The notes beneath the pieces were generated by a model that saw only the letters and a program-made list of their open reading frames with translations, searched no databases and had not been told where the DNA came from. From contig JAWLCA010000021.1 of assembly GCA_041687395.1 (NCBI GenBank), forward strand, positions 1 to 64,000: a stretch of 64,000 bases of DNA, written 5' to 3'. Position 1 is the stretch's first letter. Every line of letters starts with the position of its first letter. This document shows positions 43,491-53,034 of the stretch, in pieces. The translations under genes and the position numbers were made by a program. This DNA comes from JAWLCA01 sp041687395. Its GTDB lineage: Bacteria; Pseudomonadota; Alphaproteobacteria; Rhodobacterales; Rhodobacteraceae.

Positions 43491-44452
43491 TGATCACCGT
43501 CACACCCGATACCTTTCGCCTGGCGCAGGTCTTCACCATCAGCCGCGGCAGCCGGACCGAGGCGAAGGTTCTCACCGTCCGCGTCACCCGCGACGGCGTG
43601 ACCGGCTGGGGCGAATGCGTGCCCTATGCTCGTTATGACGAGACGCTGGACAGCGTGACCGAGCAGATCGAAAGCCTACCGGACTGCATCGATCGCGGCG
43701 CCCTGCAAGACGCGCTTCCCGCCGGGGCGGCGCGTAACGCGGTCGATTGCGCCCTGTGGGACTGGGAGGCCAAGAAAACTGGCCGCCGGGTCTGGGAAAT
43801 CGCCCGGCTACCTGCGCCGGGGCCCGAGATCACCGCCTACACGCTCTCGCTCGACACGCCCGAAAACATGCGCGCGGCGGCGGCGAACAACGCCCGCCGG
43901 CCGCTTCTGAAGATCAAGCTGGGCACGCCCGACGACATGACGCGGCTGGAGGCCGTGCGGGCCGGCGCGCCAAACACCCGCATCATCATCGACGCGAACG
44001 AGGGTTGGACGGCCGAGGTCTATGCCGACCTCGCGCCGCACCTGATCCGCCTGGGCGTCACGATGGTGGAGCAGCCGCTCCCTGCGGGTGCCGACGACAT
44101 GCTGGCCGAGATCGACCGCCCGCTGCCGGTCTGTGCGGATGAAAGCTGCCACGACCGCGCCAGCCTGCCGAAGCTTAAGGGCAAGTACGACATCGTCAAC
44201 ATCAAGCTCGACAAGACCGGCGGGCTGACCGAGGCGCTTGCGCTGAAGGCCGAGGCCATCGCGCAGGGCTACGGCGTGATGGTCGGCTGCATGGTGGGAT
44301 CGTCGCTCGCCATGGCGCCCGCGGTGCTGGTGGCGCAGGGCGTCGCGGTGACCGACCTTGACGGCCCGCTGCTTCTGGCCGAAGACCGCCCGCACCCGCT
44401 GCGCTTCGACGAGCGCGGCGTCCATCCATCCGATCCTGAACTCTGGGGGTAG
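43490..44452 (+). CDS. dgcA: Enolase-superfamily epimerase, DgcA-type
   Basis: A 320-residue member of the muconate lactonising/dipeptide epimerase branch. Catalytic and metal residues are visible: KIKLG (K-x-K base), IIDANEGW, MVEQPLPAGADD, CADESCHD and IVNIKLDKTGG. DgcA racemises N-acetyl-D-glutamate to the L-form; an L-Ala-D/L-Glu epimerase role in peptidoglycan recycling is an alternative. Its ATG lies in the dgcN stop (TGATG). Confidence 0.88.
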   Translation: MITVTPDTFRLAQVFTISRGSRTEAKVLTVRVTRDGVTGWGECVPYARYDETLDSVTEQIESLPDCIDRGALQDALPAGAARNAVDCALWDWEAKKTGRRVWEIARLPAPGPEITAYTLSLDTPENMRAAAANNARRPLLKIKLGTPDDMTRLEAVRAGAPNTRIIIDANEGWTAEVYADLAPHLIRLGVTMVEQPLPAGADDMLAEIDRPLPVCADESCHDRASLPKLKGKYDIVNIKLDKTGGLTEALALKAEAIAQGYGVMVGCMVGSSLAMAPAVLVAQGVAVTDLDGPLLLAEDRPHPLRFDERGVHPSDPELWG

Positions 44453-44454
44453 CC

Positions 44455-45315
44455 ATGAGCCGCATCGTCTATGTCAACGGAGAATACTTGCCCGAGGAAG
44501 AGGCGAAGGTGTCCATCTTCGACCGCGGCTTCCTGATGGCCGATGGCGTCTACGAGGTGACGAGTGTGCTGGATGGCAAGCTGATCGACTTCGACGGTCA
44601 CGCCAAGCGCCTTGAACGCTCGCTGGCGGAACTCGACATGAAGATGCCGATGAGCGCCGAAGAGCTGCTGGCGATCCACCGCGAACTCGTCAAGCGCAAC
44701 AACCTGACCGACGGCATGATCTACCTGCAGATCACCCGCGGCGCGCCCGGCGACCGGGATTTCGTCTTCCCGCCCGAAGACACGCCGGCGACAGTAGTGC
44801 TGTTCACGCAGGCGAAGCCGGGGATGGCAGATGCGCCGATGGCCAAGACCGGGATGCGCGTCATCTCGATCCCCGACATCCGCTGGGGCCGTCGCGATAT
44901 CAAGACGGTGCAACTGCTCTACCCGTCGATGGGCAAGATGATGGCCAAGAAGGCCGGGGTCGACGACGCCTGGATGGTCGAGGATGGCTTCGTGACCGAG
45001 GGCACATCGAACAACGCCTATATCGTCAAGGGTGGCAAGATCATCACACGCAACCTGGGGACCGAGATTTTGCGCGGCATAACCCGCGCAGCCGTCGTTC
45101 GCTTCGCGCGAGAGGCGCAGATGGAGGTGGAGGAACGCCCGTTCACGCTGGACGAGGCCAAGGGCGCGGACGAGGCGTTCATCACCTCCGCCAGCATGTT
45201 CGTCATGCCGGTGGTCCAGATCGACGAAGCGAAACTGGGGCAGGGCACACCCGGCCCGGTGGCGACCCGCCTCCGCGAGATCTACATTGACGAAAGCCGC
45301 AAGGCCGCGGTCTGA
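44455..45315 (+). CDS. dat: D-amino-acid (D-alanine) aminotransferase
   Basis: A 286-residue fold-type IV PLP enzyme that exchanges amino groups between D-alanine or other D-amino acids and D-glutamate. Motifs are IFDRGFLMADGVYEV at the N-terminus, RDIKTVQLLYPSMGKMMAKKAG (catalytic lysine region) and VTEGTSNNAYIV. The N-terminal pattern fits D-AAT better than IlvE. It starts three bases after dgcA, so it can feed D-glutamate into DgcN-DgcA. Confidence 0.92.
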   Translation: MSRIVYVNGEYLPEEEAKVSIFDRGFLMADGVYEVTSVLDGKLIDFDGHAKRLERSLAELDMKMPMSAEELLAIHRELVKRNNLTDGMIYLQITRGAPGDRDFVFPPEDTPATVVLFTQAKPGMADAPMAKTGMRVISIPDIRWGRRDIKTVQLLYPSMGKMMAKKAGVDDAWMVEDGFVTEGTSNNAYIVKGGKIITRNLGTEILRGITRAAVVRFAREAQMEVEERPFTLDEAKGADEAFITSASMFVMPVVQIDEAKLGQGTPGPVATRLREIYIDESRKAAV

Positions 45316-45397
45316 GCCCGACATTCCGACCACGGCCTTTCCCTTGCCTGAAACCTGCGCTATGCCCCGGCGCAACGCAGAATGGCACGGGTGAGAC

Positions 45398-47818
45398 ATG
45401 AAATTCACGCTGTCCTGGCTTCGGGACCATCTGGAGACCGAGGCAAGCCTTGACGAGATACTCTACGCCCTGACCGATTTGGGGATGGAGGTCGAGGAGG
45501 TGAGCGACCCGGCGGCTACGTTGGGAGCGTTCCGCATTGCCCGCGTGATCGAGGCCGCGCAGCACCCCAATGCCGACCGGCTGCGGTTGTGCCGGGTGGA
45601 AACCTTTCCCGATGGGCCGGGCGGGCGCAGCGAAGAGGTGCAGGTGGTCTGCGGCGCGCCCAATGCCCGCACCGGGCTGGTGGGTGTTTTCGCCCCCGTG
45701 GGCACGCATGTTCCCGGCACCGGGGTCGATCTGAAGCCCGGCGTGATCCGGGGTGTGGACTCGAACGGCATGCTCTGTTCCGAGCGCGAGATGCTGCTGT
45801 CGGATGATCACGAGGGTATCATCGAACTGCCCGAGGATGCGCCGCTTGGCGCGCGGTTCATCGACTACGCGGGCCTGAACGACCCGATGATCTACATCAA
45901 GATCACGCCGAACCGCCCCGATGCGCTGGGCGTGCGCGGCATCGCGCGCGACCTGGCCGCGCGGGGCCTGGGCTTCCTGAAGCCGCTGCCGGTCGATCCG
46001 GTGGCGGGCGTCTTCCCGTCACCCATCGGCGTGACGATCGACCCGGCGCTCAAGGACAAGGGCTGCCCGCTGTTCGCCGGCCGGGTGATCCGTGGGGTGA
46101 AGAACGGCCCGTCGCCCGACTGGCTGAAAAAGCGGCTGCGCGCGATCGGGCTGCGCCCGATCTCGGCGCTGGTGGACATCACAAACTTCTTCACATTCGA
46201 CGTCAACCGCCCGCTGCACGTCTTTGACGCGGCCAAGGTGAAGGGTGGGCTGCGCATTCACCCTGCGCTGGGTGGCGAGGAGTTGCTGGCGCTGGACGGC
46301 AAGACCTATGCGTTCGAGCCCGGAATGATGGTCATTTCCGATGACAGCGGCCCGGAAAGCATAGCCGGGGTGATGGGGGGCGAGGTTTCGGGCGTGACGG
46401 CCGATACGGTCGATGTCTTCGTCGAAAGCGCCTATTGGGATCCGATCACCGTGGCGGCGACCGGCCGGGCGCTGCGGATCAATTCCGATGCCCGCTACCG
46501 GTTCGAGCGGGGGGTGGACCCGGCCTTTACCGTGCCGGGGCTGGAACTGGCCACCAGTATGATCCTCGACCTCTGCGGCGGTGAGCCGTCCGAGGTGGTG
46601 ATGGATGGGGCCGTTCCTGATACGACCCGCAGCTATCGCTTCGATCCCACCCGCGTGGGCACGCTTGTCGGCATGGAAATCCCCGAGGGCGAGCAGCGTG
46701 CGACGCTGGTTTCGCTGGGCTTCCGGCTGGAGGGCGATCAGTGCTTCCCGCCGTCCTGGCGGCCCGACATTCTGGGCGAGGCCGATCTGGTCGAGGAAGT
46801 GGCGCGCATCGCCAGCCTGACCAATCTGCAGGGCAAGCCGCTGGCGCGGCCAGTGCCGGGCGTGCCGCGGCCGATCCTGACGCCGATCCAGCGACGGGAA
46901 CAGGCGGCGCGGCGGATGCTGGCGGGGCTGGGCTACAACCAATGCGTTACGTACTCCTTCATCGACGGTCGCGCGGCGGAACTGTTTGGTGGCGGGGCCG
47001 ACGCCGTGAAGCTGGAAAATCCGATCTCCAGCGAGATGAGCCATCTGCGGCCTGACCTGCTGCCGGGGCTGCTACAGGCGGCGGCGCGGAATCAGGCGCG
47101 GGGCTTCATGGATCTGGCCCTGTTCGAGGTGGGGCCCGCGTTTTCTGGCGGCGAGCCGGGTGAGCAGGCGTTGCAGGCGGCCGGGCTGCTGGTCGGAGCG
47201 GTTGCCGGGCGCGATCCGCATGGGTCGCGGCGGATGGCTGATGTTTATGACGCCAAGGCGGATGCCGAGGCGGTGCTTTCGGCGATCGGGGCGCCGGCCA
47301 AGGTACAGATCGGGCGCAATGTGCCGGGCTGGTTCCATCCGGGGCGCGCCGGGCAGGTCACGCTGGGGCCGAAGCTGGTGCTGGCCGCGTTCGGTGAGGT
47401 GCACCCCAAAGTGCTGAGGGCGCTGGATGTGAAGGGGCCGGCGGTGGCGTTCACGGTGTTGCTGGAAAACGCCCCGCAGCCGCGCAGCCGGACGACGACG
47501 CGGCCGGCGCTGGAGCTGCACGCCCTGCAGGCGGTGGACCGGGATTTCGCCTTTGTGGTGGATGCCGGGGTCGAGGCGCTGACGGTTGTGAATGCGGCGC
47601 AGGGGGCCGACAAGGCGCTGATCGAGGGGGTGTCGGTTTTCGACGAATTCGCGGGGCCGAAGGCCGAGGCGCAGATGGGGGCGGGCAAGAAGAGCCTGGC
47701 CATTTCCGTGCGGCTTCAGCCGAAGGAAAAGACCCTGACGGATGAGGAGATCGAGGCCGTCAGCGCGAAGATCGTGGAGAAGGTGGGCAAGGCCACCGGC
47801 GGCACGCTCAGGGGGTGA
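45398..47818 (+). CDS. pheT: Phenylalanine-tRNA ligase beta subunit
   Basis: An 806-residue subunit carrying an EMAP-like tRNA-binding domain (about residues 40-150), the B3/B4 editing domain, B5 and a C-terminal ferredoxin-fold anticodon-binding domain. Marks include MKFTLSWLRDHLETEAS, ANARTGLVGVFAPVG-like GAPNARTG, KITPNRPDALGVRGIARDL, DNTNFF-type VDITNFFTFDVNRPLHVFDA and the late RDFAFVVD. It is not in operon with pheS, which is 28 kb upstream. A palindromic terminator follows. Confidence 0.97.
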   Translation: MKFTLSWLRDHLETEASLDEILYALTDLGMEVEEVSDPAATLGAFRIARVIEAAQHPNADRLRLCRVETFPDGPGGRSEEVQVVCGAPNARTGLVGVFAPVGTHVPGTGVDLKPGVIRGVDSNGMLCSEREMLLSDDHEGIIELPEDAPLGARFIDYAGLNDPMIYIKITPNRPDALGVRGIARDLAARGLGFLKPLPVDPVAGVFPSPIGVTIDPALKDKGCPLFAGRVIRGVKNGPSPDWLKKRLRAIGLRPISALVDITNFFTFDVNRPLHVFDAAKVKGGLRIHPALGGEELLALDGKTYAFEPGMMVISDDSGPESIAGVMGGEVSGVTADTVDVFVESAYWDPITVAATGRALRINSDARYRFERGVDPAFTVPGLELATSMILDLCGGEPSEVVMDGAVPDTTRSYRFDPTRVGTLVGMEIPEGEQRATLVSLGFRLEGDQCFPPSWRPDILGEADLVEEVARIASLTNLQGKPLARPVPGVPRPILTPIQRREQAARRMLAGLGYNQCVTYSFIDGRAAELFGGGADAVKLENPISSEMSHLRPDLLPGLLQAAARNQARGFMDLALFEVGPAFSGGEPGEQALQAAGLLVGAVAGRDPHGSRRMADVYDAKADAEAVLSAIGAPAKVQIGRNVPGWFHPGRAGQVTLGPKLVLAAFGEVHPKVLRALDVKGPAVAFTVLLENAPQPRSRTTTRPALELHALQAVDRDFAFVVDAGVEALTVVNAAQGADKALIEGVSVFDEFAGPKAEAQMGAGKKSLAISVRLQPKEKTLTDEEIEAVSAKIVEKVGKATGGTLRG

Positions 47819-47823
47819 TCCGG

Positions 47824-47849
47824 AAAAGTGTGCACGCGTGCACACTTTT
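47824..47849. terminator. Shared pheT/gltX terminator
   Basis: A perfect 26-bp palindrome with half-sites AAAAGTGTGCACG and CGTGCACACTTTT lies five bases after the pheT stop. The A and T ends make it work in both directions for convergent pheT and gltX. A second weak hairpin, GATTTC-aaaa-GAAATC followed by GCATTTTTT, lies at about 47859. Confidence 0.75.
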
Positions 47850-47926
47850 TCATCCCATTGATTTCAAAAGAAATCGCATTTTTTGTTTACCTGCACTTAA
47901 TCGTTTCGGGCCTGCCCTGGCCGGTT

Positions 47927-49249
47927 TCACGCCCGTGGCACGACCTGCATCAGCGGCATCAGGTCGGCCATGTCGGGGCCGTGCGCCTGCCCGGTCAGCG
48001 CCTTGCGCAGCGGCATGAACAGGCCCTTGCCCTTGCGGCCCGTCGCCTCTCGTACCGCCGCCGTCCAGTCGGACCACGCGGTGTTGTCGTAGGGGGGCGG
48101 GGGCAGCATCGCCAGAGCCTGGGCCACGAACTCGGCATCCTCGGGCGCGACATCCGGTGTGGCGCCCTCGGCCAGAAGCTTCCACCAGCCGGCCAGATCG
48201 TCCAGCACGGTGATGTTCTCGCGCAGAACCTCCCAGAACCGGGGGCGCAGATCCTCGGGCACGCCAAGGTCGGCCAGCCGGTCGGCCACGGCGGAATAGG
48301 GCAGGCCCGAGACATAGCGGGCGGTCAGCGGAAAGAGGTCGTCCACGTCGAACTTGGTCGGTGCCGCGCCGAATTGCGACAGATCGAACCCCTCGGCCAG
48401 TTCATCCAGGCTGGTGCGCAGTTCCACCGGCTGGCTGGACCCCAGCCGCGCCATCAGCGACAGCAACGCCGCCGGCTCCACCCCCCGCGCGCGCAGGTCG
48501 CGCAGGGCCAGCGTGCCGAGGCGTTTCGATAGCGCCTCTCCCTGAGGCCCAGTCAGCAGGCTGTGATGGGCGAATGCCGGCGGCGTGGCCCCCAGCGCCT
48601 TGATGATCTGGATCTGCGTGGCGGTGTTCGTCACATGGTCTGATCCGCGCACGATGTCGGTCACGCCCATTTCCACGTCATCGACGACCGAGGCGAGGGT
48701 GTAGAGCACCTGACCGTCGGCGCGGATCAACACCGGGTCGGACACGCTGGCGGCATCGATGGAAATATCGCCCAGGATGCCATCGGCCCATTCGATGCGT
48801 TCCTGATCCAGCTTGAAGCGCCAGTAGCCCTCGCGCCCCTCGGCGCGATACTTCTGCTTCTCGGCCTCGGTCAGGTTCAGCGAGGCGCGGTCATAGACCG
48901 GCGGCCGGCCCATGTTCAGCTGCTTCTTGCGCTTGAGGTCCAGCTCGGTCGGCGTCTCGAAGCATTCGTAGAAGCGGCCCGCATCGCGCAGCTTGTCGGC
49001 GGCGGCGGAATAGCGATCCAGCCGTTCGGACTGCCGTTCCAGCCGGTCCCAGTGCAGGCCCAGCCATTCCAGATCGCGCTGGATGCCGTCGGCGTATTCC
49101 TGTTTCGACCGCTCCGGGTCGGTGTCGTCGAGGCGCAGGATGAACTGGCCGCCGGTCTTGCGCGCGATCATGTAGTTGAACAGCGCCGTACGCAGGTTGC
49201 CGACGTGCAGCCAGCCGGTGGGCGAGGGGGCGAAACGGGTCACGGTCAT
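47927..49249 (-). CDS. gltX: Glutamate-tRNA ligase (second, short GluRS type)
   Basis: A 440-residue class I synthetase. The HIGH motif reads PSPTGWLHVGNLRTALFNY and the KMSKS equivalent ALSKRLGTLALRDL. Alphaproteobacteria often have two GltX paralogues; this shorter type is the one suspected of charging tRNA-Gln for later amidation or a subset of tRNAs. The start at 49249 fits the family; a frame extension upstream is not supported. The second copy is not in this window. Confidence 0.94.
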   Translation of the reverse strand: MTVTRFAPSPTGWLHVGNLRTALFNYMIARKTGGQFILRLDDTDPERSKQEYADGIQRDLEWLGLHWDRLERQSERLDRYSAAADKLRDAGRFYECFETPTELDLKRKKQLNMGRPPVYDRASLNLTEAEKQKYRAEGREGYWRFKLDQERIEWADGILGDISIDAASVSDPVLIRADGQVLYTLASVVDDVEMGVTDIVRGSDHVTNTATQIQIIKALGATPPAFAHHSLLTGPQGEALSKRLGTLALRDLRARGVEPAALLSLMARLGSSQPVELRTSLDELAEGFDLSQFGAAPTKFDVDDLFPLTARYVSGLPYSAVADRLADLGVPEDLRPRFWEVLRENITVLDDLAGWWKLLAEGATPDVAPEDAEFVAQALAMLPPPPYDNTAWSDWTAAVREATGRKGKGLFMPLRKALTGQAHGPDMADLMPLMQVVPRA

Positions 49250-49319
49250 GGGATGCTCCTGTTGCCGTCCCTCTTCCACAGCAGCGCGGTTTTGTCCATA
49301 TGAGGGGGCAGGAGGCCCC

Positions 49320-49775
49320 ATGGTCAGCGATGCAGAGCGGCGGAAGATGAACGGCAAGTCGCGCCCCGGCGGCGACTGGGCCAGCCAGACCGCACCTTCG
49401 ATCGAGGATATCGAGGAAATCGTCCTTGCCACCATCGACCAGTTGCCCGACGCCTTTCGCGCGGCGGCGCGCGAGGTGGTCCTGCGCGTGGAGGATTTCG
49501 CGCCCGAGGATATTCTGGACGAGATGGAAGTGGAGGACGTCTTTACCCTGACCGGGCTTTACGACGGCATCCCGATGACGGAACAGTCGGTGTTGTTCCA
49601 GCGCGACCGGCCCGACACGATCTGGCTGTTCCGCCGCCCGATCCTGGACGAATGGGCCGAACGCGGCGACGAGCCGCTGGGGTCGCTGGTCGCGCATATC
49701 TACGTTCACGAACTGGCGCATCATCTGGGCTGGAGCGACGCCGATATCGCCGAGGTCGACCGCTGGTGGGAGTGA
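49320..49775 (+). CDS. Zincin-like metallopeptidase family protein (DUF1025-type)
   Basis: A 151-residue protein with a zinc site near its C-terminus, VHELAHHLGWSDADI, an HExxH-type motif (HELAH) with a later acidic residue as the third ligand candidate. The central LTGLYDGIPMTEQSV and DTIWLFRRPILDEW match the short bacterial 'minigluzincin' family. Activity is not proven. AGGAGG precedes the ATG at 49320. It diverges from gltX. Confidence 0.87.
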   Translation: MVSDAERRKMNGKSRPGGDWASQTAPSIEDIEEIVLATIDQLPDAFRAAAREVVLRVEDFAPEDILDEMEVEDVFTLTGLYDGIPMTEQSVLFQRDRPDTIWLFRRPILDEWAERGDEPLGSLVAHIYVHELAHHLGWSDADIAEVDRWWE

Positions 49776-49878
49776 CCGGCCGCACATGATCTGTGCATCT
49801 GCGCAGGCCGTTATCATGGGCCGAGGGCGCAGTCGTGCTATTCTGAGATCCTGTAAAACCGAATGCGGAGGACAGATC

Positions 49879-50829
49879 ATGCGCAAGACATCCACGTTTC
49901 CGGGCCTGACGCGCCGTCAGACCCTTCTGGCCGGGGCGGGGCTGCCGCTGGTTGCGGCCGCCTCTTCCCTGCCGCGCCCGGCCGCGGCCGCGGCCGAGAT
50001 GATGGGCACGACCGTGCCGCAGTTCTACCGCTTTGCGCTGGGCGGGTTCGAGGTGACGACCCTGCTGGGGGGCACGCGCACCGTGCCCGATCCGCAGACG
50101 ATCTTCGGAATGAACGCCTCGGCCGAGGAGTTTGCGGAAGTGTCCGAGGCGGCCTTCATCCCGACCGACCGGGCGCAATTCTTCTTCACGCCGACGCTGG
50201 TCAACACCGGGTCGGAGCTGATCCTGTTCGACACCGGACTCAGCGGGCCGGGGATCACCGGGCCGTTACAGGCGGCGGGCTACAGCCCAGATCAGGTGGA
50301 CGTGGTGGTGCTGACCCACATGCACGGCGACCACATCGGCGGCATGATGACCGATGGGGCGCCGACCTTTGCCAATGCCCGCTATGTCACCGGCAGCGTG
50401 GAGCACAACCACTGGTCGGCCGCAGGGAACGAGGGGTTCGATACCAACGTGGCGCCGATGAACGACCAGATGACCTTCATCGAGGGTGGCGACGCGGTCG
50501 CCTCCGGCATCACGGCAATGGCGGCCTTTGGCCACACGCCGGGGCACATGGCCTACATGATCGAGAGCGAGGGGGCGCAGGTCGCGCTGATCGCGGATGC
50601 GGCGAACCACTACGTCTGGTCGCTGGGCCACCCGGATTGGGAGGTGCGCTTCGACATGGACAAGGAAGCGGCGGCGGCCACGCGGCGCGAGTTGTTCGGG
50701 ATGCTGGCGGCGGACCGGGTGCCGTTCATCGGCTACCACATGCCCTTCCCGGCGATGGGCTATGTGCAGGCGCGCGGTGACGGCTTTGACTATGTGCCGG
50801 TCAGCTACCAGATGATGCTGGAGGGGTGA
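49879..50829 (+). CDS. Tat-exported MBL-fold metallohydrolase
   Basis: A 316-residue metallo-beta-lactamase-fold enzyme. The N-terminus has a twin-arginine signal (TRRQTLLAGAGLPLV) and an alanine-rich cleavage region. The metal motif is VVVLTHMHGDHIGGM, with more ligands in FGHTPGHMAYM and IADAANHYVW. Such proteins include lactonases, but the substrate is unknown. It is followed by a strong terminator shared with wrbA. Confidence 0.9.
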   Translation: MRKTSTFPGLTRRQTLLAGAGLPLVAAASSLPRPAAAAAEMMGTTVPQFYRFALGGFEVTTLLGGTRTVPDPQTIFGMNASAEEFAEVSEAAFIPTDRAQFFFTPTLVNTGSELILFDTGLSGPGITGPLQAAGYSPDQVDVVVLTHMHGDHIGGMMTDGAPTFANARYVTGSVEHNHWSAAGNEGFDTNVAPMNDQMTFIEGGDAVASGITAMAAFGHTPGHMAYMIESEGAQVALIADAANHYVWSLGHPDWEVRFDMDKEAAAATRRELFGMLAADRVPFIGYHMPFPAMGYVQARGDGFDYVPVSYQMMLEG

Positions 50830-50836
50830 CAGCAAG

Positions 50837-50869
50837 AAGGGGCGGCCGAAGCCGCCCCTTTTTCATTTT
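50837..50869. terminator. Terminator between MBL gene and wrbA
   Basis: AAGGGGCGGC (50837-50846) and GCCGCCCCTT (50851-50860) enclose a CGAA loop and are followed by TTTCATTTT. It clearly serves the plus-strand gene and may also stop convergent wrbA transcripts, though the T tract that way is poorer. Confidence 0.88.
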
Positions 50870-50880
50870 CGCGTATAGCC

Positions 50881-51498
50881 CTACGCGGCTTTCTTGATCT
50901 GCACGTCGCTGTTCAACTTGGCCGCGATCTCGACCGTGCGGCGGGCCTGATGGGCGATCGAGGCCTTCGCCTTGTCGTCTAGGTCGGACCCTGCGGTGTG
51001 GCTGTAGCCGTAGGGGTTGCCGCCACTTTCAAAGATCGATTTGTCGGTGAAGCCGGGGGCCGCGATGATCGAGCCCCAGTGCATGAAGGTGGTATAAAGG
51101 CCGAGCAGCGTGGCTTCCTGCCCGCCGTGGGTGTTCTGTGCGCTGGTCATGGCGCTGACGGCCTTGTTGGCCAGCTTGCCTTCAAACCAAAGCCCGCCCA
51201 ACGTGTCGATGAAGGCACGGACCTGCGACGGCATGCTGCCGAAGCGGGTGGGTGCCGAGAAGATGTAGCCATCGGCCCAGTCCATGTCGGCGGTCGTGAC
51301 GACGGGGATGTCGGACTGCTTTTCGGCGGCGGCCTTCCAGGCATCCTGTCCGTTCACGACCTCTTCTGGCGCGGTTTCGGCGACGCGGCGCAGGCGAACC
51401 TCGGCCCCGGCGGCGCGGGCGGCCTCGGCCGCGATTTCGGCCATCTGGTGGTTGGTGCCATAGGTGGAGTAGTAGACGATGGTCATCTTGGTGGACAT
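50881..51498 (-). CDS. wrbA: NAD(P)H:quinone oxidoreductase WrbA
   Basis: A 205-residue flavodoxin-like FMN enzyme reducing quinones with two electrons, protecting against oxidative stress. Motifs are IVYYSTYGTNHQMAEIA (FMN phosphate), SAPTRFGSMPSQVRAFIDTLGGLW and SAQNTHGGQEATLLGLYTTFMHWG. AAGGAGG sits upstream of the ATG at 51498. It diverges from the DAO oxidase gene. Confidence 0.95.
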   Translation of the reverse strand: MSTKMTIVYYSTYGTNHQMAEIAAEAARAAGAEVRLRRVAETAPEEVVNGQDAWKAAAEKQSDIPVVTTADMDWADGYIFSAPTRFGSMPSQVRAFIDTLGGLWFEGKLANKAVSAMTSAQNTHGGQEATLLGLYTTFMHWGSIIAAPGFTDKSIFESGGNPYGYSHTAGSDLDDKAKASIAHQARRTVEIAAKLNSDVQIKKAA

Positions 51499-51657
51499 GA
51501 AAACCTCCTTGGGGTTGCCCAATGGACATAGTTGCCGGGCCGGATTGCACCATTCCGGAAAATCGCGCGGAAGATGTGCGACTGTGAACACAGACCGGGC
51601 GGCTTTACCTTTTCGGCAGCGCCTGACAGCTTGGCGCGGTCAAGGGCGGGGGCGGCG

Positions 51658-53031
51658 ATGCGCAACGGTGAGGTTTCGTTCTGGTATGCCGATCTGGGTG
51701 GCCTGCCCGCGCGGCGTGCGGCGCTGGAGGGTGACGCCACGGCCGATGTCTGCATCATCGGCGCGGGCTATACCGGACTGTGGGCCGCGTGGTATCTGAA
51801 GCAGGCCGATCCATCGCTCAACATCCTGATCTGCGAGGCGGAATTTGCGGGCTTCGGCGCCTCGGGCCGTAATGGCGGCTGGCTGACGGGGGGCTTCGCC
51901 TGGAACCACGACCGCTATGCGGCCGATGCCTCGCCGGCCGCCGTGCGCGCGATGATCGGCGCCATGGCCGGCACGGTGGACGAGGTGATCGGCGTGGCCG
52001 AGGCGGAGGGGATTGACGCCGACATCGTTCGCGTGGATGAGCTGACGGTGGCGGTGACGCCGGCGCAGGTGACGCGGCTGACAGAAATGGTCGAAGCCGA
52101 ACGGCGCTGGGGCCAGGGCGAGGACCGGATCCGCCTGATCGGGGCCGAAGAGGCGCGGGCGCGGGTGAACGTGGCGGGGTTGCTGGGCGCCTCGGTACAG
52201 CCCGGGATGGCGCGGGTGCAGCCTGCGAAACTGGTCCGCGGGTTGGCGGCGGCCGTGGAGCGGCTGGGCGTGAAAATCGTTGAAGGGACACGAGTTACCG
52301 GTGTTTCCGCAGGAAAGGTCGCGACCGACCGGGGGGTGGTGACGGCGGGGGCGATCCTGCGCGCGACCGAGGGGTTTACGGCGCGCCTGCCGGGGCACCG
52401 GCGGGATTGGCTGCCGCTGAATTCGGCGCAGATCGTGACCGCGCCGCTGCCGCCGGAGATTTGGGTAAAGATCGGCTGGCAGGGCAAGGAGATTCTCGGA
52501 GATTTCGGTCACGCCTATTGCTACGCGCAACGGACGCGCGAGGGGCGGATCGCGATGGGCGGGCGCGGGGTACCATATCGTTGGGGGTCGGCCATCGACG
52601 ACGCGGGTCAGGCGGATGCAGAGACGATAAATCGTTTGAAAGCAATTCTGTACCGCCATTTCCCGATGGTGCGGGATGTGCCGATCGACCATGCCTGGTG
52701 CGGGGTTTTGGGGGCGCCGCGCGACTGGTGCGCGACGGTGGGGTTCGACACCGACACCCGGATCGGCTGGGCGGGGGGCTATGTGGGGGTGGGCGTTTCG
52801 ACCAGTAACCTGGCTGGGCGCACGCTGGCGGACCTGACGCTGGGGCGGAAAAGTGCTTTGACATCGTTGCCCTGGGTCAATCGCCGGGTGCGGAAATGGG
52901 AGCCGGAGCCGCTGCGCTGGCTGGGCCTGCGGGGGATGTACCGGGCGCTGAACGCCGCCGACCGTTCGGAAGCGCGGGGCGGGCCGCCGTCGCGTCTGGC
53001 CCAAGTGGCGAACTGGGTGGCGGGGCGCTGA
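51658..53031 (+). CDS. FAD-dependent amine/amino-acid oxidase (DAO family)
   Basis: A 457-residue flavoprotein. The dinucleotide loop is VCIIGAGYTGLWAAWYL, with the following FGASGRNGGWLTGG typical of gamma-glutamylputrescine oxidase and related enzymes (PuuB/OrdL group). A late GYVGVGVSTSNLAGRTLADL is the usual C-terminal FAD contact. It likely oxidises an amine or amino acid and makes hydrogen peroxide; the substrate is not known. The ATG at 51658 starts the conserved N-terminus. Confidence 0.9.
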   Translation: MRNGEVSFWYADLGGLPARRAALEGDATADVCIIGAGYTGLWAAWYLKQADPSLNILICEAEFAGFGASGRNGGWLTGGFAWNHDRYAADASPAAVRAMIGAMAGTVDEVIGVAEAEGIDADIVRVDELTVAVTPAQVTRLTEMVEAERRWGQGEDRIRLIGAEEARARVNVAGLLGASVQPGMARVQPAKLVRGLAAAVERLGVKIVEGTRVTGVSAGKVATDRGVVTAGAILRATEGFTARLPGHRRDWLPLNSAQIVTAPLPPEIWVKIGWQGKEILGDFGHAYCYAQRTREGRIAMGGRGVPYRWGSAIDDAGQADAETINRLKAILYRHFPMVRDVPIDHAWCGVLGAPRDWCATVGFDTDTRIGWAGGYVGVGVSTSNLAGRTLADLTLGRKSALTSLPWVNRRVRKWEPEPLRWLGLRGMYRALNAADRSEARGGPPSRLAQVANWVAGR

Positions 53032-53034
53032 GGG

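Noticed and set aside
45344..45366. TTGCCT ... TATGCC as a pheT promoter
   Set aside because: The spacer is only 11 bases, too short for a sigma-70 promoter.
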